Shown piece after piece: positions 17,312 to 26,451 of a stretch of 32,641 nucleotides of DNA (position 1 is its first letter; each line of letters starts with the position of its first letter). The notes below the pieces were generated by a model, which was not told where the DNA came from, searched no databases, and was given only the letters and a program-made list of their open reading frames with translations. This stretch comes from an uncultured Caryophanales bacterium. GTDB taxonomy: Bacteria; Bacillota_I; Bacilli_A; RF39; UBA660. The stretch is taken from positions 1 to 32,641 of the forward strand of contig CAMOGG010000013.1 of assembly GCA_946614095.1 (NCBI GenBank), given 5' to 3'. The position numbers were made by a program, and so were the translations under genes.

Positions 17312-18074
17312 ATGTGGTTGATTCCATTTTTTTACATGTTTTTGTATTAGAATCGTATATTTTGTCTTCATCTTTACATTTACAGCCATTTTCAACTTCT
17401 TCTGCATCACTAGGACATTTCTTTTCATCTTGATCTTTTGGTGTGATAACTGTGTATCCAGGTGCTCTTACTTCAATTGTTCCTTGATATTTCATATTTT
17501 TATAAGTTATATAATAGGTATAATTTCCTTGCTCCTGTGTTTTTACTTGGGATAAATCTAAAGTAATATTATTAAGAACTTCTTCGGTAATTTCTTCATT
17601 AATATAAGATGTTGGATTGGTGGAAAGAGAATCCCCAGTTTTAATACTTATATTTTTTAATGTAAAGGTTATATTTGGTAATTCTTTTTCTTTAATTATT
17701 ATTGTTCCAATATATTTTTTCTTTTTATAAGTAATATTGTATTGATAAGTACCAGCTTCGTTAATATTTACTAATGATGTATCTAATTTTAAAGCTTTAA
17801 CTGTTTCTGTATCTAGATTGTCATAATCTTCTAAATAATCTTTTATGTCTACACTTAGAGGTGTATTTAATTCTAATTTAATTTCTTTTAATTTAATTTC
17901 ATTTGTTTTTGCTTGTGTTTCAGCTATTTTTTTCTTACTAATATCAACGCTATAATTCGTATGAATAATTGGTTTTACTTTACCGTTCATAATGGTACCA
18001 CTACCAATGAAAAAGATTCCCCAAACAGCAATAACACTACATAGTATTTTTATTTCTTTATCATTAAACCTCAT
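17310..18074 (-). CDS. Membrane-anchored/secreted protein with two Ig-like repeats and a C-terminal four-Cys module
   Basis: Start revised to ATG 18074 behind AAGGAG. TM IKILCSVIAVWGIFFIGSG; repeated YQYNITYKKKKYIGTIIIKEKE / YTYYITYKNMKYQGTIEVRAPG; C-terminus CPSDAEEVENGCKCKDEDKIYDSNTKTC. Confidence 0.7.
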   Translation of the reverse strand: MRFNDKEIKILCSVIAVWGIFFIGSGTIMNGKVKPIIHTNYSVDISKKKIAETQAKTNEIKLKEIKLELNTPLSVDIKDYLEDYDNLDTETVKALKLDTSLVNINEAGTYQYNITYKKKKYIGTIIIKEKELPNITFTLKNISIKTGDSLSTNPTSYINEEITEEVLNNITLDLSQVKTQEQGNYTYYITYKNMKYQGTIEVRAPGYTVITPKDQDEKKCPSDAEEVENGCKCKDEDKIYDSNTKTCKKMESTT

Positions 18075-18194
18075 ATTCAAACTCCTTATCTTATATTCAT
18101 TATAAACTAAAATTTTTTTATTCACAAGAATAAACCACATTTTTATTGAAAATTACAGTAATTTAACATATAATTTAGACAGAGGTGAATAAGC

Positions 18195-18614
18195 ATGTTA
18201 GGTGAATGGTTTATACTTTTTGTGATTTTATTAATCATTGAACTAGTTACTGTTAATTTAGTAACAATATGGTTTGCAGCTGGTGCTGTTGCAGCTATGA
18301 TTGCGACGATATTTACAGATTCACTGATTTATCAAATGGCTGTTTTCTTGATTGTTAGCTTTTTATCATTATTGATTACCAAACCTTTTTTAAAAAAACT
18401 TAAAAAGTTTGAGGTTGAGCCAACTAACTTAGATCGTGTTATTGGTAAAACAGGAGAAGTAACAAAAAAGATTAGTGAAAATCAAACTGGTGAGGTAAAG
18501 ATATTTGGTAATGTATGGACAGCTGTTAGTGAAGAGGAAATTTCTGTTGGTAGTAAAGTAAAAGTTTTATCTATTGATGGAGTAAAATTAGTAGTAGAGA
18601 AAGAGGAGAAATAA
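18195..18614 (+). CDS. NfeD-like membrane protein
   Basis: Two TMs followed by OB-fold-like segment VIGKTGEVTKKISENQTGEVKIFGNVWTAVSEEEISVGSKVKVLSIDGVKLVVE. Confidence 0.92.
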   Translation: MLGEWFILFVILLIIELVTVNLVTIWFAAGAVAAMIATIFTDSLIYQMAVFLIVSFLSLLITKPFLKKLKKFEVEPTNLDRVIGKTGEVTKKISENQTGEVKIFGNVWTAVSEEEISVGSKVKVLSIDGVKLVVEKEEK

Positions 18615-18615
18615 T

Positions 18616-19533
18616 ATGGGATTAGGATTAGTTGTTATTGTTATTATTGTTGCGATTGGGGTTCTTGGAATTAAGATTATTCCACAATCAAGAGCTTATG
18701 TGGTAGAACGTTTAGGAGCATATCATAGAACGATGCAAACGGGATTACATTATGTGTTTCCATTTGTTGAGAGAGTTGCGAATAATGTTAGTTTAAAGGA
18801 AATTGTTAAAGATTTCCCACCACAACCAGTTATTACAAAAGATAATGTTACTATGCAGATTGATACAGTTGTATATTTTCAGATTACAGATTCTAAGTTA
18901 TATACCTACGGTGTTGAAAATCCAATTAATGCAATCGAAAATCTAACTGCAACTACATTACGTAATATTATTGGTGAATTGGAACTTGATGAGACTCTTA
19001 CTTCACGTGATGTTATTAATACAAAGATGAGAAGTATCTTGGATGAAGCTACTGATCCTTGGGGAGTAAAAGTAAATCGTGTTGAAGTTAAGAATATTTT
19101 ACCTCCAAGAGATATTCAAGAATCTATGGAAAAACAAATGCGTGCAGAGCGTGAAAGACGTGAAGCAATTTTAAAAGCGGAAGGAGAGAAAAAGGCTGCT
19201 ATTTTGATTGCTGAAGGTGAAAAAGAAAGCGTTATTTTAAAAGCTGATGCTGAAAAAGAAGCTAAAATTAAGCAAGCAGAAGGTGAGGCTGCTGCAATCT
19301 TGAAAATTCAAGAAGCTACTGCACAAGGTTTAAAATTATTAAAAGATGCAGATATGGATGAAGCTGTATTAAAATTAAAGAGTTATGAAGCAATGGTTGA
19401 TGTAGCAAATGGTACTGCTACTAAGATTATTGTTCCAAGTGATTTACAGGGACTAGTTACAGCAGGAGAAGTATTAAGTGAATCTTTCCAAAAAAAAGAA
19501 TCTAAAAATGATTCTATTACTAAAAAATTATAA
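18616..19533 (+). CDS. SPFH/band 7 (stomatin/QmcA-like) protein
   Basis: IIPQSRAYVVERLGAYHRTMQTGLHYVFPFVERV...QPVITKDNVTMQIDTVVYFQITD...AEGEKKAAILIAEGEKESVILKADAEKEA. Confidence 0.95.
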   Translation: MGLGLVVIVIIVAIGVLGIKIIPQSRAYVVERLGAYHRTMQTGLHYVFPFVERVANNVSLKEIVKDFPPQPVITKDNVTMQIDTVVYFQITDSKLYTYGVENPINAIENLTATTLRNIIGELELDETLTSRDVINTKMRSILDEATDPWGVKVNRVEVKNILPPRDIQESMEKQMRAERERREAILKAEGEKKAAILIAEGEKESVILKADAEKEAKIKQAEGEAAAILKIQEATAQGLKLLKDADMDEAVLKLKSYEAMVDVANGTATKIIVPSDLQGLVTAGEVLSESFQKKESKNDSITKKL

Positions 19534-19562
19534 AAGGCGTCAATTTGACGTCTTTTCTTTTT
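19532..19562. terminator. Bidirectional terminator overlapping the 3' end of the convergent minus-strand gene
   Basis: AAAAGGCGTCAA / TTGACGTCTTTT. Confidence 0.85.
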
Positions 19563-20364
19563 CATATAAATATTCCATTGGTCTTTGACTTTTATAGTAC
19601 TCATAAGTTTCATTCATTAATATATCTAGATAGGTGTTATTCTTTGTTCTATATTGATGAATTGGTAGAGGAATTGTTGTGTTTTCTATTTGTATTAATA
19701 ATTCAGATTTATTCCAATTGACATCTTTATAGTTTGTAGTACCATCTTGTTTTAATTCTAATATTTCCCATTTACTTATCATTTGATTCTTTCTTTTATT
19801 TTTACGAAACATATATTTACTATTTGGTAGAATATCTATTAGCTTATATTTTCCAATTAATTCTTGGTCAATTTCTTTTGTTATTTTGTGATGTTTTAAG
19901 TAATAAATATAATCTTTGTTTTCTTCTTCTAAATCATATGCTTCTACATATAATTCTATTTCATTATCTTTTATAATTCCTGTTATGAAGTCTCTTATTT
20001 GTATTTTATTGTTATCTGCATAATCAAATAATTCTTGATATAGTTCTTTTATGTTTGATAATTGATCATTTGCTACTAAAAAGTATTTACTTCTACTTGG
20101 GGATAAATGTATTAAGGAATATGAATTTTGTTCTAATGGCTTTTTTTCTTCTACCGTGTATCCAATTAATACATCTATATTATTTTCTTGATAAGACATT
20201 TCTAAATAAGATATGGTTGGGTATATAGGAGTATATCCTAGTTCTATGATTTGTTCTTTTAAACCTTCTATTTCCTTCCAATAATCTTCTTTCTTTTTTA
20301 ATAATATTTTCTTTCCAATTATGTTATTTGGCTTATAGGGAATTAATTTTATTTTTTCTTTCAT
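19540..20364 (-). CDS. Possible GyrI-like effector-binding domain fused to lipocalin-like domain
   Basis: IDVLIGYTVEE...YSLIHLSPSRSKYFLVANDQLSNIKELYQELFDYADNNKIQIRDFITGIIKDNEIELYVEAY resembles a GyrI-like half; IGKYKLIDIL...ISKWEILELKQDGTT...YLDILMNETYEYYKSQRPMEYLYEK resembles the lipocalin-like domain often fused to it. Confidence 0.45.
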   Translation of the reverse strand: MKEKIKLIPYKPNNIIGKKILLKKKEDYWKEIEGLKEQIIELGYTPIYPTISYLEMSYQENNIDVLIGYTVEEKKPLEQNSYSLIHLSPSRSKYFLVANDQLSNIKELYQELFDYADNNKIQIRDFITGIIKDNEIELYVEAYDLEEENKDYIYYLKHHKITKEIDQELIGKYKLIDILPNSKYMFRKNKRKNQMISKWEILELKQDGTTNYKDVNWNKSELLIQIENTTIPLPIHQYRTKNNTYLDILMNETYEYYKSQRPMEYLYEKEKTSN

Positions 20365-20388
20365 TTCATTTTTCCTTTCACAATATTA

Positions 20389-20640
20389 TTATTTGAATAA
20401 TAAATAGATATTTTCTAGGATACATAGAGGAATTCCTAGCTGAAATCTCTTTTTCTTTGTTTTATGATGAAATGTAATCATTCCTAGAAATGTGCCTATG
20501 GCTCCTCCTATTAGGGATATTCCTATTAAACTATTTTCAGGAATTCTCCATTGATGCTTTATTGCGGATAGTTTATCCCATCCCATTAGGATAAACGATA
20601 TGATATTTATACTGATAAAATAAAATATTTTTATTGTCAT
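20389..20640 (-). CDS. DUF1294 family membrane protein
   Basis: GWDKLSAIKHQWRIPENSLIGISLIGGAIGTFLGMITFHHKTKKKRFQLGIP. Confidence 0.92.
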   Translation of the reverse strand: MTIKIFYFISINIISFILMGWDKLSAIKHQWRIPENSLIGISLIGGAIGTFLGMITFHHKTKKKRFQLGIPLCILENIYLLFK

Positions 20641-21569
20641 AGCTTTGCTCCTTGATAGGTATCTCGTTTTTTCATTTCTTTATCAATATCATTTAATACA
20701 CAAAATTTTTTGATTAGCCATGTTGGCTCTATTAATTCTTTTGGATCTGGATCTCCTGTAATTCTATGAATTACTATTTCTGGTCTTAAGTATTCTAGTT
20801 GGCTGATTATAATATCAATATATTCTTCTTTTGTTAGTACATGAAAATGTTCTTTTTGATATAGTTTTTCTAAAGGTGTATCTTTGATAATACTTAACAT
20901 ATGAATTTTTATTCCTTGAATATCTAATTTATTTAAATATTTCACTGTATTTATCATATCTTCTTTTGTTTCATAGGGCAGACCATTAATAATATGTACA
21001 ACTATATCAATCTTTCTTTTTCGTAATTCTCTTACCATTTCTTCAAAACATTTTAGAGTATGACATCGATTAACTAAAATAGAAGTTTCTTCTTTTATTG
21101 TTTGTAGACCTAATTCTATTGTTAGATTTGTTCTTTTATTCAAGTTTTCTAAATAATCTAGACAATCTTTTGTTATGGCATCAGGGCGAGTTGCGATGTT
21201 TAGACCAATTACATTTTCATACTTTAATACTGGTTCGTAGATTTCTTTTAATTTTTCTACTGGAGCATAGGTGTTTGTTCTTGCTTGAAAATAGGCAATG
21301 TATTTTCCGGCTTTCCATTTGTTATGCATCATTTCTTTAATCTTATTAAATTGTGTTTCTATTGGATCTTCTTTTTTTCCAGCAAATTCACCGCTACCAC
21401 TTTTTGAGCAATAGATACAACCACCAATTCCTGTTGTTCCATCTATATTGGGACAGGTGAAACCTGCATTCAGACTTATTTTGAATACTTTGCTATGAAA
21501 TTTATTTTTATAATAATAGTCTAAAGTGTGATATCTTTTATTGTTATTAGAATATAAAAAGTCGTTCAT
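20637..21569 (-). CDS. TIGR01212-type radical SAM protein (YhcC-like)
   Basis: HTLDYYYKNKFHSKVFKISLNAGFTCPNIDGTTGIGGCIYCSKSGSGEFAG and TNLTIELGLQT; ATGA overlap with the DUF1294 gene. Confidence 0.93.
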   Translation of the reverse strand: MNDFLYSNNNKRYHTLDYYYKNKFHSKVFKISLNAGFTCPNIDGTTGIGGCIYCSKSGSGEFAGKKEDPIETQFNKIKEMMHNKWKAGKYIAYFQARTNTYAPVEKLKEIYEPVLKYENVIGLNIATRPDAITKDCLDYLENLNKRTNLTIELGLQTIKEETSILVNRCHTLKCFEEMVRELRKRKIDIVVHIINGLPYETKEDMINTVKYLNKLDIQGIKIHMLSIIKDTPLEKLYQKEHFHVLTKEEYIDIIISQLEYLRPEIVIHRITGDPDPKELIEPTWLIKKFCVLNDIDKEMKKRDTYQGAKL

Positions 21570-21665
21570 ATTGTTCTCCTTATTGTCTTGAAAATTGTTC
21601 TAATTGTAACATCTTTTATGGTTTTTTGCAATCATTTGTGGTATTATTTAGCTAGGTGATAGGCT

Positions 21666-22793
21666 TTGAGAAAGATAAAAAGTGTAAAGATAAAACCTGG
21701 CTTTTCGAAAGTATTAAAGATAGTTGGAACTATTTTTTGTATTTTGCTTGGTGTATTTATTTTTTATGCAAAACAAGTTCGTGATTTGACTTCTATTGGT
21801 TATAGTAGAAAAGCTAGTAATCGTATTCTGTTTTCTTTTCAAAAAGATTATGTTTTATCTGTTGGGGAGAATAAGACTTTAAATGTTGCTTTTGAAAGTG
21901 ATGACTTTCTAGAAAAAAATATGGATCATTATGTAAAAGTTCATTATGTAAAACATGAACATTTGATTTCTCATATTAATCAATTATTAAAAAAGGGGTA
22001 TAGTGATAGTGACATTAATATTATTTTAGCACATGGAAATGATGAAGCTGTTGATCGGTTTATTAAAAGAGATAAGATTCGTTATTTAGAAGAATTTTAT
22101 ACAGTTGATTATGCTAAATTGGATTATTATGATCGTTATGTTGCTTATTCTGATGAGACGGGTGAAGATGAAGAGACTACAGTATTATTTGTTAATCTTG
22201 ATTTTGATAAAGAAAATTATCAGGATAGTACACTCGTTGAGAAGTTTTCTACAGATATGTTAGTCAATAAACATAGAAATTTAGCAGAAGACTTTGTTCC
22301 AAATGAATTAGTAAAAATTAGTGAAGATTATGCCTCTGAAGAAGGTATGGAATGTAGTAAAGTAGCTTTAGATGCTTTTAAAAAGATGAATAGTGCAGCA
22401 TCAAAAGAGGGATTGGAGCTTGTTATTAATTCGGCTTATCGTAGTTATCAAGATCAAGTTGATATTAGTAATGAGTATCTAAAATGGTATGGACAAAATT
22501 ACGTAGATAAATATGTTGCAAAACCTGGTTATTCAGAGCATCAGACGGGACTTGCTTTTGATATAGGTAGTCGTAAAGTAAATGTTTTTGCAAATTCTAA
22601 GGAGTATGAATGGATGTTAGAAAATGCTTATAAATATGGCTTTATTCTTCGCTTTACAAAAAAAGATGAGGATATTACTGGTTTTCGAAGTGAGCCTTGG
22701 CATTATCGATATGTTGGGGAAGATATTGCAAAATATATTCATGAAGAAGATATTACCTTTGAAGAATATTGGGCAATGTTTTTAGATAAATAG
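21666..22793 (+). CDS. D-alanyl-D-alanine carboxypeptidase, VanY/M15B family
   Basis: N-terminal TM; INSAYRSYQDQVD, KPGYSEHQTGLAFDIG, EPWHYRYVG. TTG start. Confidence 0.93.
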   Translation: MRKIKSVKIKPGFSKVLKIVGTIFCILLGVFIFYAKQVRDLTSIGYSRKASNRILFSFQKDYVLSVGENKTLNVAFESDDFLEKNMDHYVKVHYVKHEHLISHINQLLKKGYSDSDINIILAHGNDEAVDRFIKRDKIRYLEEFYTVDYAKLDYYDRYVAYSDETGEDEETTVLFVNLDFDKENYQDSTLVEKFSTDMLVNKHRNLAEDFVPNELVKISEDYASEEGMECSKVALDAFKKMNSAASKEGLELVINSAYRSYQDQVDISNEYLKWYGQNYVDKYVAKPGYSEHQTGLAFDIGSRKVNVFANSKEYEWMLENAYKYGFILRFTKKDEDITGFRSEPWHYRYVGEDIAKYIHEEDITFEEYWAMFLDK

Positions 22794-22801
22794 GATGATT
22801 T

Positions 22802-23047
22802 ATGAAAAAAAAGAAGTATAATAAACTATCGTTGGTAATATGGATTATTTTTTTCCTTCTTTTGATTCAAACAATCTTTTGTTTATATGAACCATCTACA
22901 CAGGGTTCTTTGGATGGGCTAATCTATATTTTATTTGTGTTTTGGTTTCGAGATCTTTTATTAATTATATCTACTATTATCACACTTGTGATTGCTATTT
23001 TTGTTACAGTAAAGCATGGAGAAAAAGAAAACCAGAAAGAAAAATAA
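22802..23047 (+). CDS. Small two-TM membrane protein of unknown function
   Basis: 81 aa with two hydrophobic segments, immediately downstream of the VanY-like gene. Confidence 0.65.
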   Translation: MKKKKYNKLSLVIWIIFFLLLIQTIFCLYEPSTQGSLDGLIYILFVFWFRDLLLIISTIITLVIAIFVTVKHGEKENQKEK

Positions 23048-23068
23048 GGCAAACTTCCGCCTTTTTTT
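23046..23068 (+). terminator. Rho-independent terminator
   Basis: AAGGC-AAACTTCC-GCCTT followed by T-run. Confidence 0.7.
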
Positions 23069-23076
23069 CTTGGATA

Positions 23077-23105
23077 TTTTCTTTAATTATGATATTATGT
23101 TAATA
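23077..23105 (+). promoter_or_regulatory. Candidate promoter TTGGAT-N17-TATTAT upstream of GH31 gene
   Basis: 17-nt spacing of a near-consensus -35 and -10; coordinates approximate to a few nt. Confidence 0.5.
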
Positions 23106-23127
23106 GAGTAATAAGAAGGTGTTTAGT

Positions 23128-25548
23128 ATGTATCCGCTTGGAAAACAATTTGAAGTAGATTATACGAAGGCTAAAAGTGATGGTAAAGTAATTGTTCAAG
23201 GTGGAAACTATCGTCTATCTGTTATTTCAGAAAGGATAGTTCGTCTTGAGTTTTCTCCTGCTGGCCAATTTGTCGATAGACCAACTCAACTAGTTAAAAA
23301 GAGAAATCTTGGTTTACCGGATTTTTCTGTTCGTCAAGATGCTAGTATTGTAGAAATTACGACGAAGTACTATTCTTTAAATTATATAAAAGGACAACCT
23401 TTTGTAGGAACAAAAGTTGATCCGATGAGAAATTTAAAAATAACTTTGCTTTCTCGTGAAAGAGATCGTAATAAAGATTGGTATTATGGACATCCTGAAG
23501 CTAGAAATATGCTTGGAAATATGGTAGGAGTAGATGTTAATATTCCTCTTAACTTACAAAAAGGTTTATATTCTTTAGATGGTTTTGCCTCTTTAGATGA
23601 CTCTAATAGTAAAATTATTATGGAAGATGGAACTTTAGCAGATCCACCAGCAAATCATATTGATATTTATGTTTTTATGTATGATAAAGATTTTAAACAA
23701 GCTTTATTTGATTACTTTAAAATGACAGGAGCTCCTGCGCTAGTTCCTCGATATGCTTTAGGTAACTGGTGGAGTAGAAATATTGAATATGATGAAAAAA
23801 GTGTGGTTTCTTTAATTCGAAATTTTGAAAGAAAAAAGATTCCTATCTCTGTCATGGTTTTTGATCATGATTGGCATATTCGTGAATATGGAGAGGAAAA
23901 AGATTTAAAAACTGGATTTACTTTTAATCCAAAACTATTTCCAAATCCACAAAATACTATTAATGAATTTCATAAAAGAGGAATTCGAGTTGGATTATGT
24001 GTGAATCCTACCAATGGTATTTATCCATTTGAACAAAATTATAAGCAAGCTAGCGAATACTTAAAAATTCAAACTCCTACTATTATAGAATTTGATCCAT
24101 TAAATCCTAAATTGTTGGATGTTTTATTTAAAATATTTTTACATCCGTTAGAGTCTTTAGGAGTTGATTTCTTTTGGAATGATTCTAATGGTGGGATGGA
24201 TGTTACGAAGTTGTGGGCACTAAATCATTATATGTATTTAGATTCTGGAAGAAATAGTAATAAAAGAGCTTTGTTGTTAGCTAGAGGAAGTGTTTTTGCA
24301 CCTCATCGTTATCCTGTATTATATGGAGGTTCTAGTGAGATTAGTTGGAAAGATTTAAAAAAATTGCCTTTTCAATATTTAAATGCTGCAAATATCGGAG
24401 TTAGTTGGTGGAGTCATGATGTTGGTGGTAACCATGGTGGTATTGAAGATGGAGAGTTATATCTTCGCTATGTTCAATTAAGTACTTTTGGACCAATTCT
24501 TCGTTTCCATGGAGCTCGTGGTCCATATTATAAAAAAGAGCCATGGCTATGGGATGCTAAAACAGAAAATATTGCTGCTGATTATTTAAGACTTCGTCAT
24601 CGATTAATTCCATATTTATATACAGAAGCGTATAATTATACGAAATCTGGTACCCCTTTAATTCAACCATTTTACTATAATTATATGTGGGTTTATGATG
24701 ATGATTTATATCGTAATCAGTATTATTTAGGATCTCAGTTATTGGTGTGCCCTATTTTGGAACCAAAAGATCCTATTATGAATCGTACGATTCATCGTTT
24801 CTTTGTTCCTGATGGAACTTGGTATGACTTTGTTACAGGTAAGAAATTTCCTGGTAATAAAAAATATACGTCCTTCTTTAAAGAAGATGATTATCCAGTA
24901 TTTGCTCATTCTGGTTCTATTATTCCATTTTCTAATAGAAGTGATTATAACAATATTGGATTACCAACTGATTTAGAAATACAAATTTTCCCTGGCGCAA
25001 GTAATACTTATACTTTATTTGAAGATGATGGTATTACTTCTTTATACCGAGAAGGATATTTCTTAAAGACATCAATTGATTATAACTATTTACGAAATAA
25101 CTATACTGTTATTATTCGTTCTATTGATGGTAAGAGTGGTATTGTTCCAGAGAGAAGAAACTATAAGATGGTATTCCGTAATACAAAACAAGCTGAAAAC
25201 GTTACGATTTATTTTAATGCTGATAAATTAGATTCTGAAAATTATGTGGATGGAAATGACTTTATTGTTGAAGTTAAAAATGTACCAACAATCGGACAAT
25301 TAACGATTAACTGTAAAGGAAAAGATATTGAAATTGATGCAGTTCGTTTGATTAATGATGATTTTGATAGTATCTTGATGGATCTAAAGATTCATACCTA
25401 TCTAAAAGAAGAAATTGCTGGTATTATGTTTGGTGATTTAGAAATTCCTAAGAAAAGAATTGCTTTAAGGAAATTAAAAAAGAAGGGATTATCAAAAGAA
25501 TATATTAGTTTATTCTTGAAATTGTTAGATTATATTAATGAATTCTAG
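23128..25548 (+). CDS. Glycoside hydrolase family 31 (alpha-glucosidase-like), cytoplasmic
   Basis: ALGNWWSRNIEYDEKSVVSLIRNFERKKIPISVMVFDHDWH, nucleophile region VDFFWNDSNGGMD, WWSHDVGGNHGG, RFHGARGPYYKKEPWLW. ATG 23128 preferred over GTG 23119 (RBS AGAAGG). Confidence 0.92.
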   Translation: MYPLGKQFEVDYTKAKSDGKVIVQGGNYRLSVISERIVRLEFSPAGQFVDRPTQLVKKRNLGLPDFSVRQDASIVEITTKYYSLNYIKGQPFVGTKVDPMRNLKITLLSRERDRNKDWYYGHPEARNMLGNMVGVDVNIPLNLQKGLYSLDGFASLDDSNSKIIMEDGTLADPPANHIDIYVFMYDKDFKQALFDYFKMTGAPALVPRYALGNWWSRNIEYDEKSVVSLIRNFERKKIPISVMVFDHDWHIREYGEEKDLKTGFTFNPKLFPNPQNTINEFHKRGIRVGLCVNPTNGIYPFEQNYKQASEYLKIQTPTIIEFDPLNPKLLDVLFKIFLHPLESLGVDFFWNDSNGGMDVTKLWALNHYMYLDSGRNSNKRALLLARGSVFAPHRYPVLYGGSSEISWKDLKKLPFQYLNAANIGVSWWSHDVGGNHGGIEDGELYLRYVQLSTFGPILRFHGARGPYYKKEPWLWDAKTENIAADYLRLRHRLIPYLYTEAYNYTKSGTPLIQPFYYNYMWVYDDDLYRNQYYLGSQLLVCPILEPKDPIMNRTIHRFFVPDGTWYDFVTGKKFPGNKKYTSFFKEDDYPVFAHSGSIIPFSNRSDYNNIGLPTDLEIQIFPGASNTYTLFEDDGITSLYREGYFLKTSIDYNYLRNNYTVIIRSIDGKSGIVPERRNYKMVFRNTKQAENVTIYFNADKLDSENYVDGNDFIVEVKNVPTIGQLTINCKGKDIEIDAVRLINDDFDSILMDLKIHTYLKEEIAGIMFGDLEIPKKRIALRKLKKKGLSKEYISLFLKLLDYINEF

Positions 25549-25562
25549 GAGGTTAGGTAATT

Positions 25563-26372
25563 ATGAAGAGTATAGATGATATAAAAGTAAGTACAAATAG
25601 ATTAGAAAAATTGAAACAAGCAACTATTGTTAATTATTTATCTGATATTGATTTAGATAATGATTTAGATTTGTATGATACCATGATTCATCTTTTTATT
25701 GAAGGTAAATTAGATGATGCGTTTACTTCTCCTATATTTCAAGATATGGATGTGCATGATCGTGCAAAATTACAATCATTAGTTAGAAAATATGCATCTT
25801 TGTGTTTCTTTGGAGGAAATCCTAACTATTGGACAGACTCTATCGAGGGAGTTTCTTTGATGGATTTTGATTTAATATGTATGAAAATATTAGATAATTA
25901 TCATTTTCTTCTAGAAGTTGCCAAAGATGGTGGTGAAGATACACTTCGTCAATTGAAGAAATTTCAAGATACAGATTTGTTTTCTGAAAATGTTGTGATA
26001 GATTATTTAAGAAATACTTTTGATGATGACAAATTATTGAAAAAAGTATTAATTGATATGTCTAAAAAAGATGGTAATTATAGAGGACTATCTGATAGAC
26101 AAAAAGCAGTTTTATTCCTTTATCCGGCTGGAGTACTATATAAGATTAATCAACAGGATGACAAGGAAGAAATTAGTATTCAATATTTAAAAGATGAAGT
26201 GGTAAAAAGAATTTCTTCTGATTCTGAACTTTCTTCTATGAGTATGGAGGAGATTGCTGGAATATTAGGGGATTCTAATTTTGAAGAAATTATTTCTGAT
26301 ATTTACTTAGATTATACAATGGATGAGATATCATTAATGGATGAGTTATGTAAAAAGAAAAAGATGCTATAG
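25563..26372 (+). CDS. Helical cytoplasmic protein of unknown function, cotranscribed with GH31 gene
   Basis: 269 aa, RBS AGGAGG, 14 nt downstream of the GH31 stop; no motif recognised. Confidence 0.7.
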   Translation: MKSIDDIKVSTNRLEKLKQATIVNYLSDIDLDNDLDLYDTMIHLFIEGKLDDAFTSPIFQDMDVHDRAKLQSLVRKYASLCFFGGNPNYWTDSIEGVSLMDFDLICMKILDNYHFLLEVAKDGGEDTLRQLKKFQDTDLFSENVVIDYLRNTFDDDKLLKKVLIDMSKKDGNYRGLSDRQKAVLFLYPAGVLYKINQQDDKEEISIQYLKDEVVKRISSDSELSSMSMEEIAGILGDSNFEEIISDIYLDYTMDEISLMDELCKKKKML

Positions 26373-26397
26373 GGAGCAGATGAAACTGCTTCTTTTA

Positions 26398-26426
26398 TTT
26401 ACAAAAATATTAGATTATCATATAAT
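26398..26426 (+). promoter_or_regulatory. Promoter TTTACA-N17-TATAAT
   Basis: TTTACA 26398-26403, TATAAT 26421-26426, 17-nt spacer, upstream of the large surface-protein gene. Confidence 0.75.
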
Positions 26427-26451
26427 AGAACCATAATAGAGAGGTTATACG

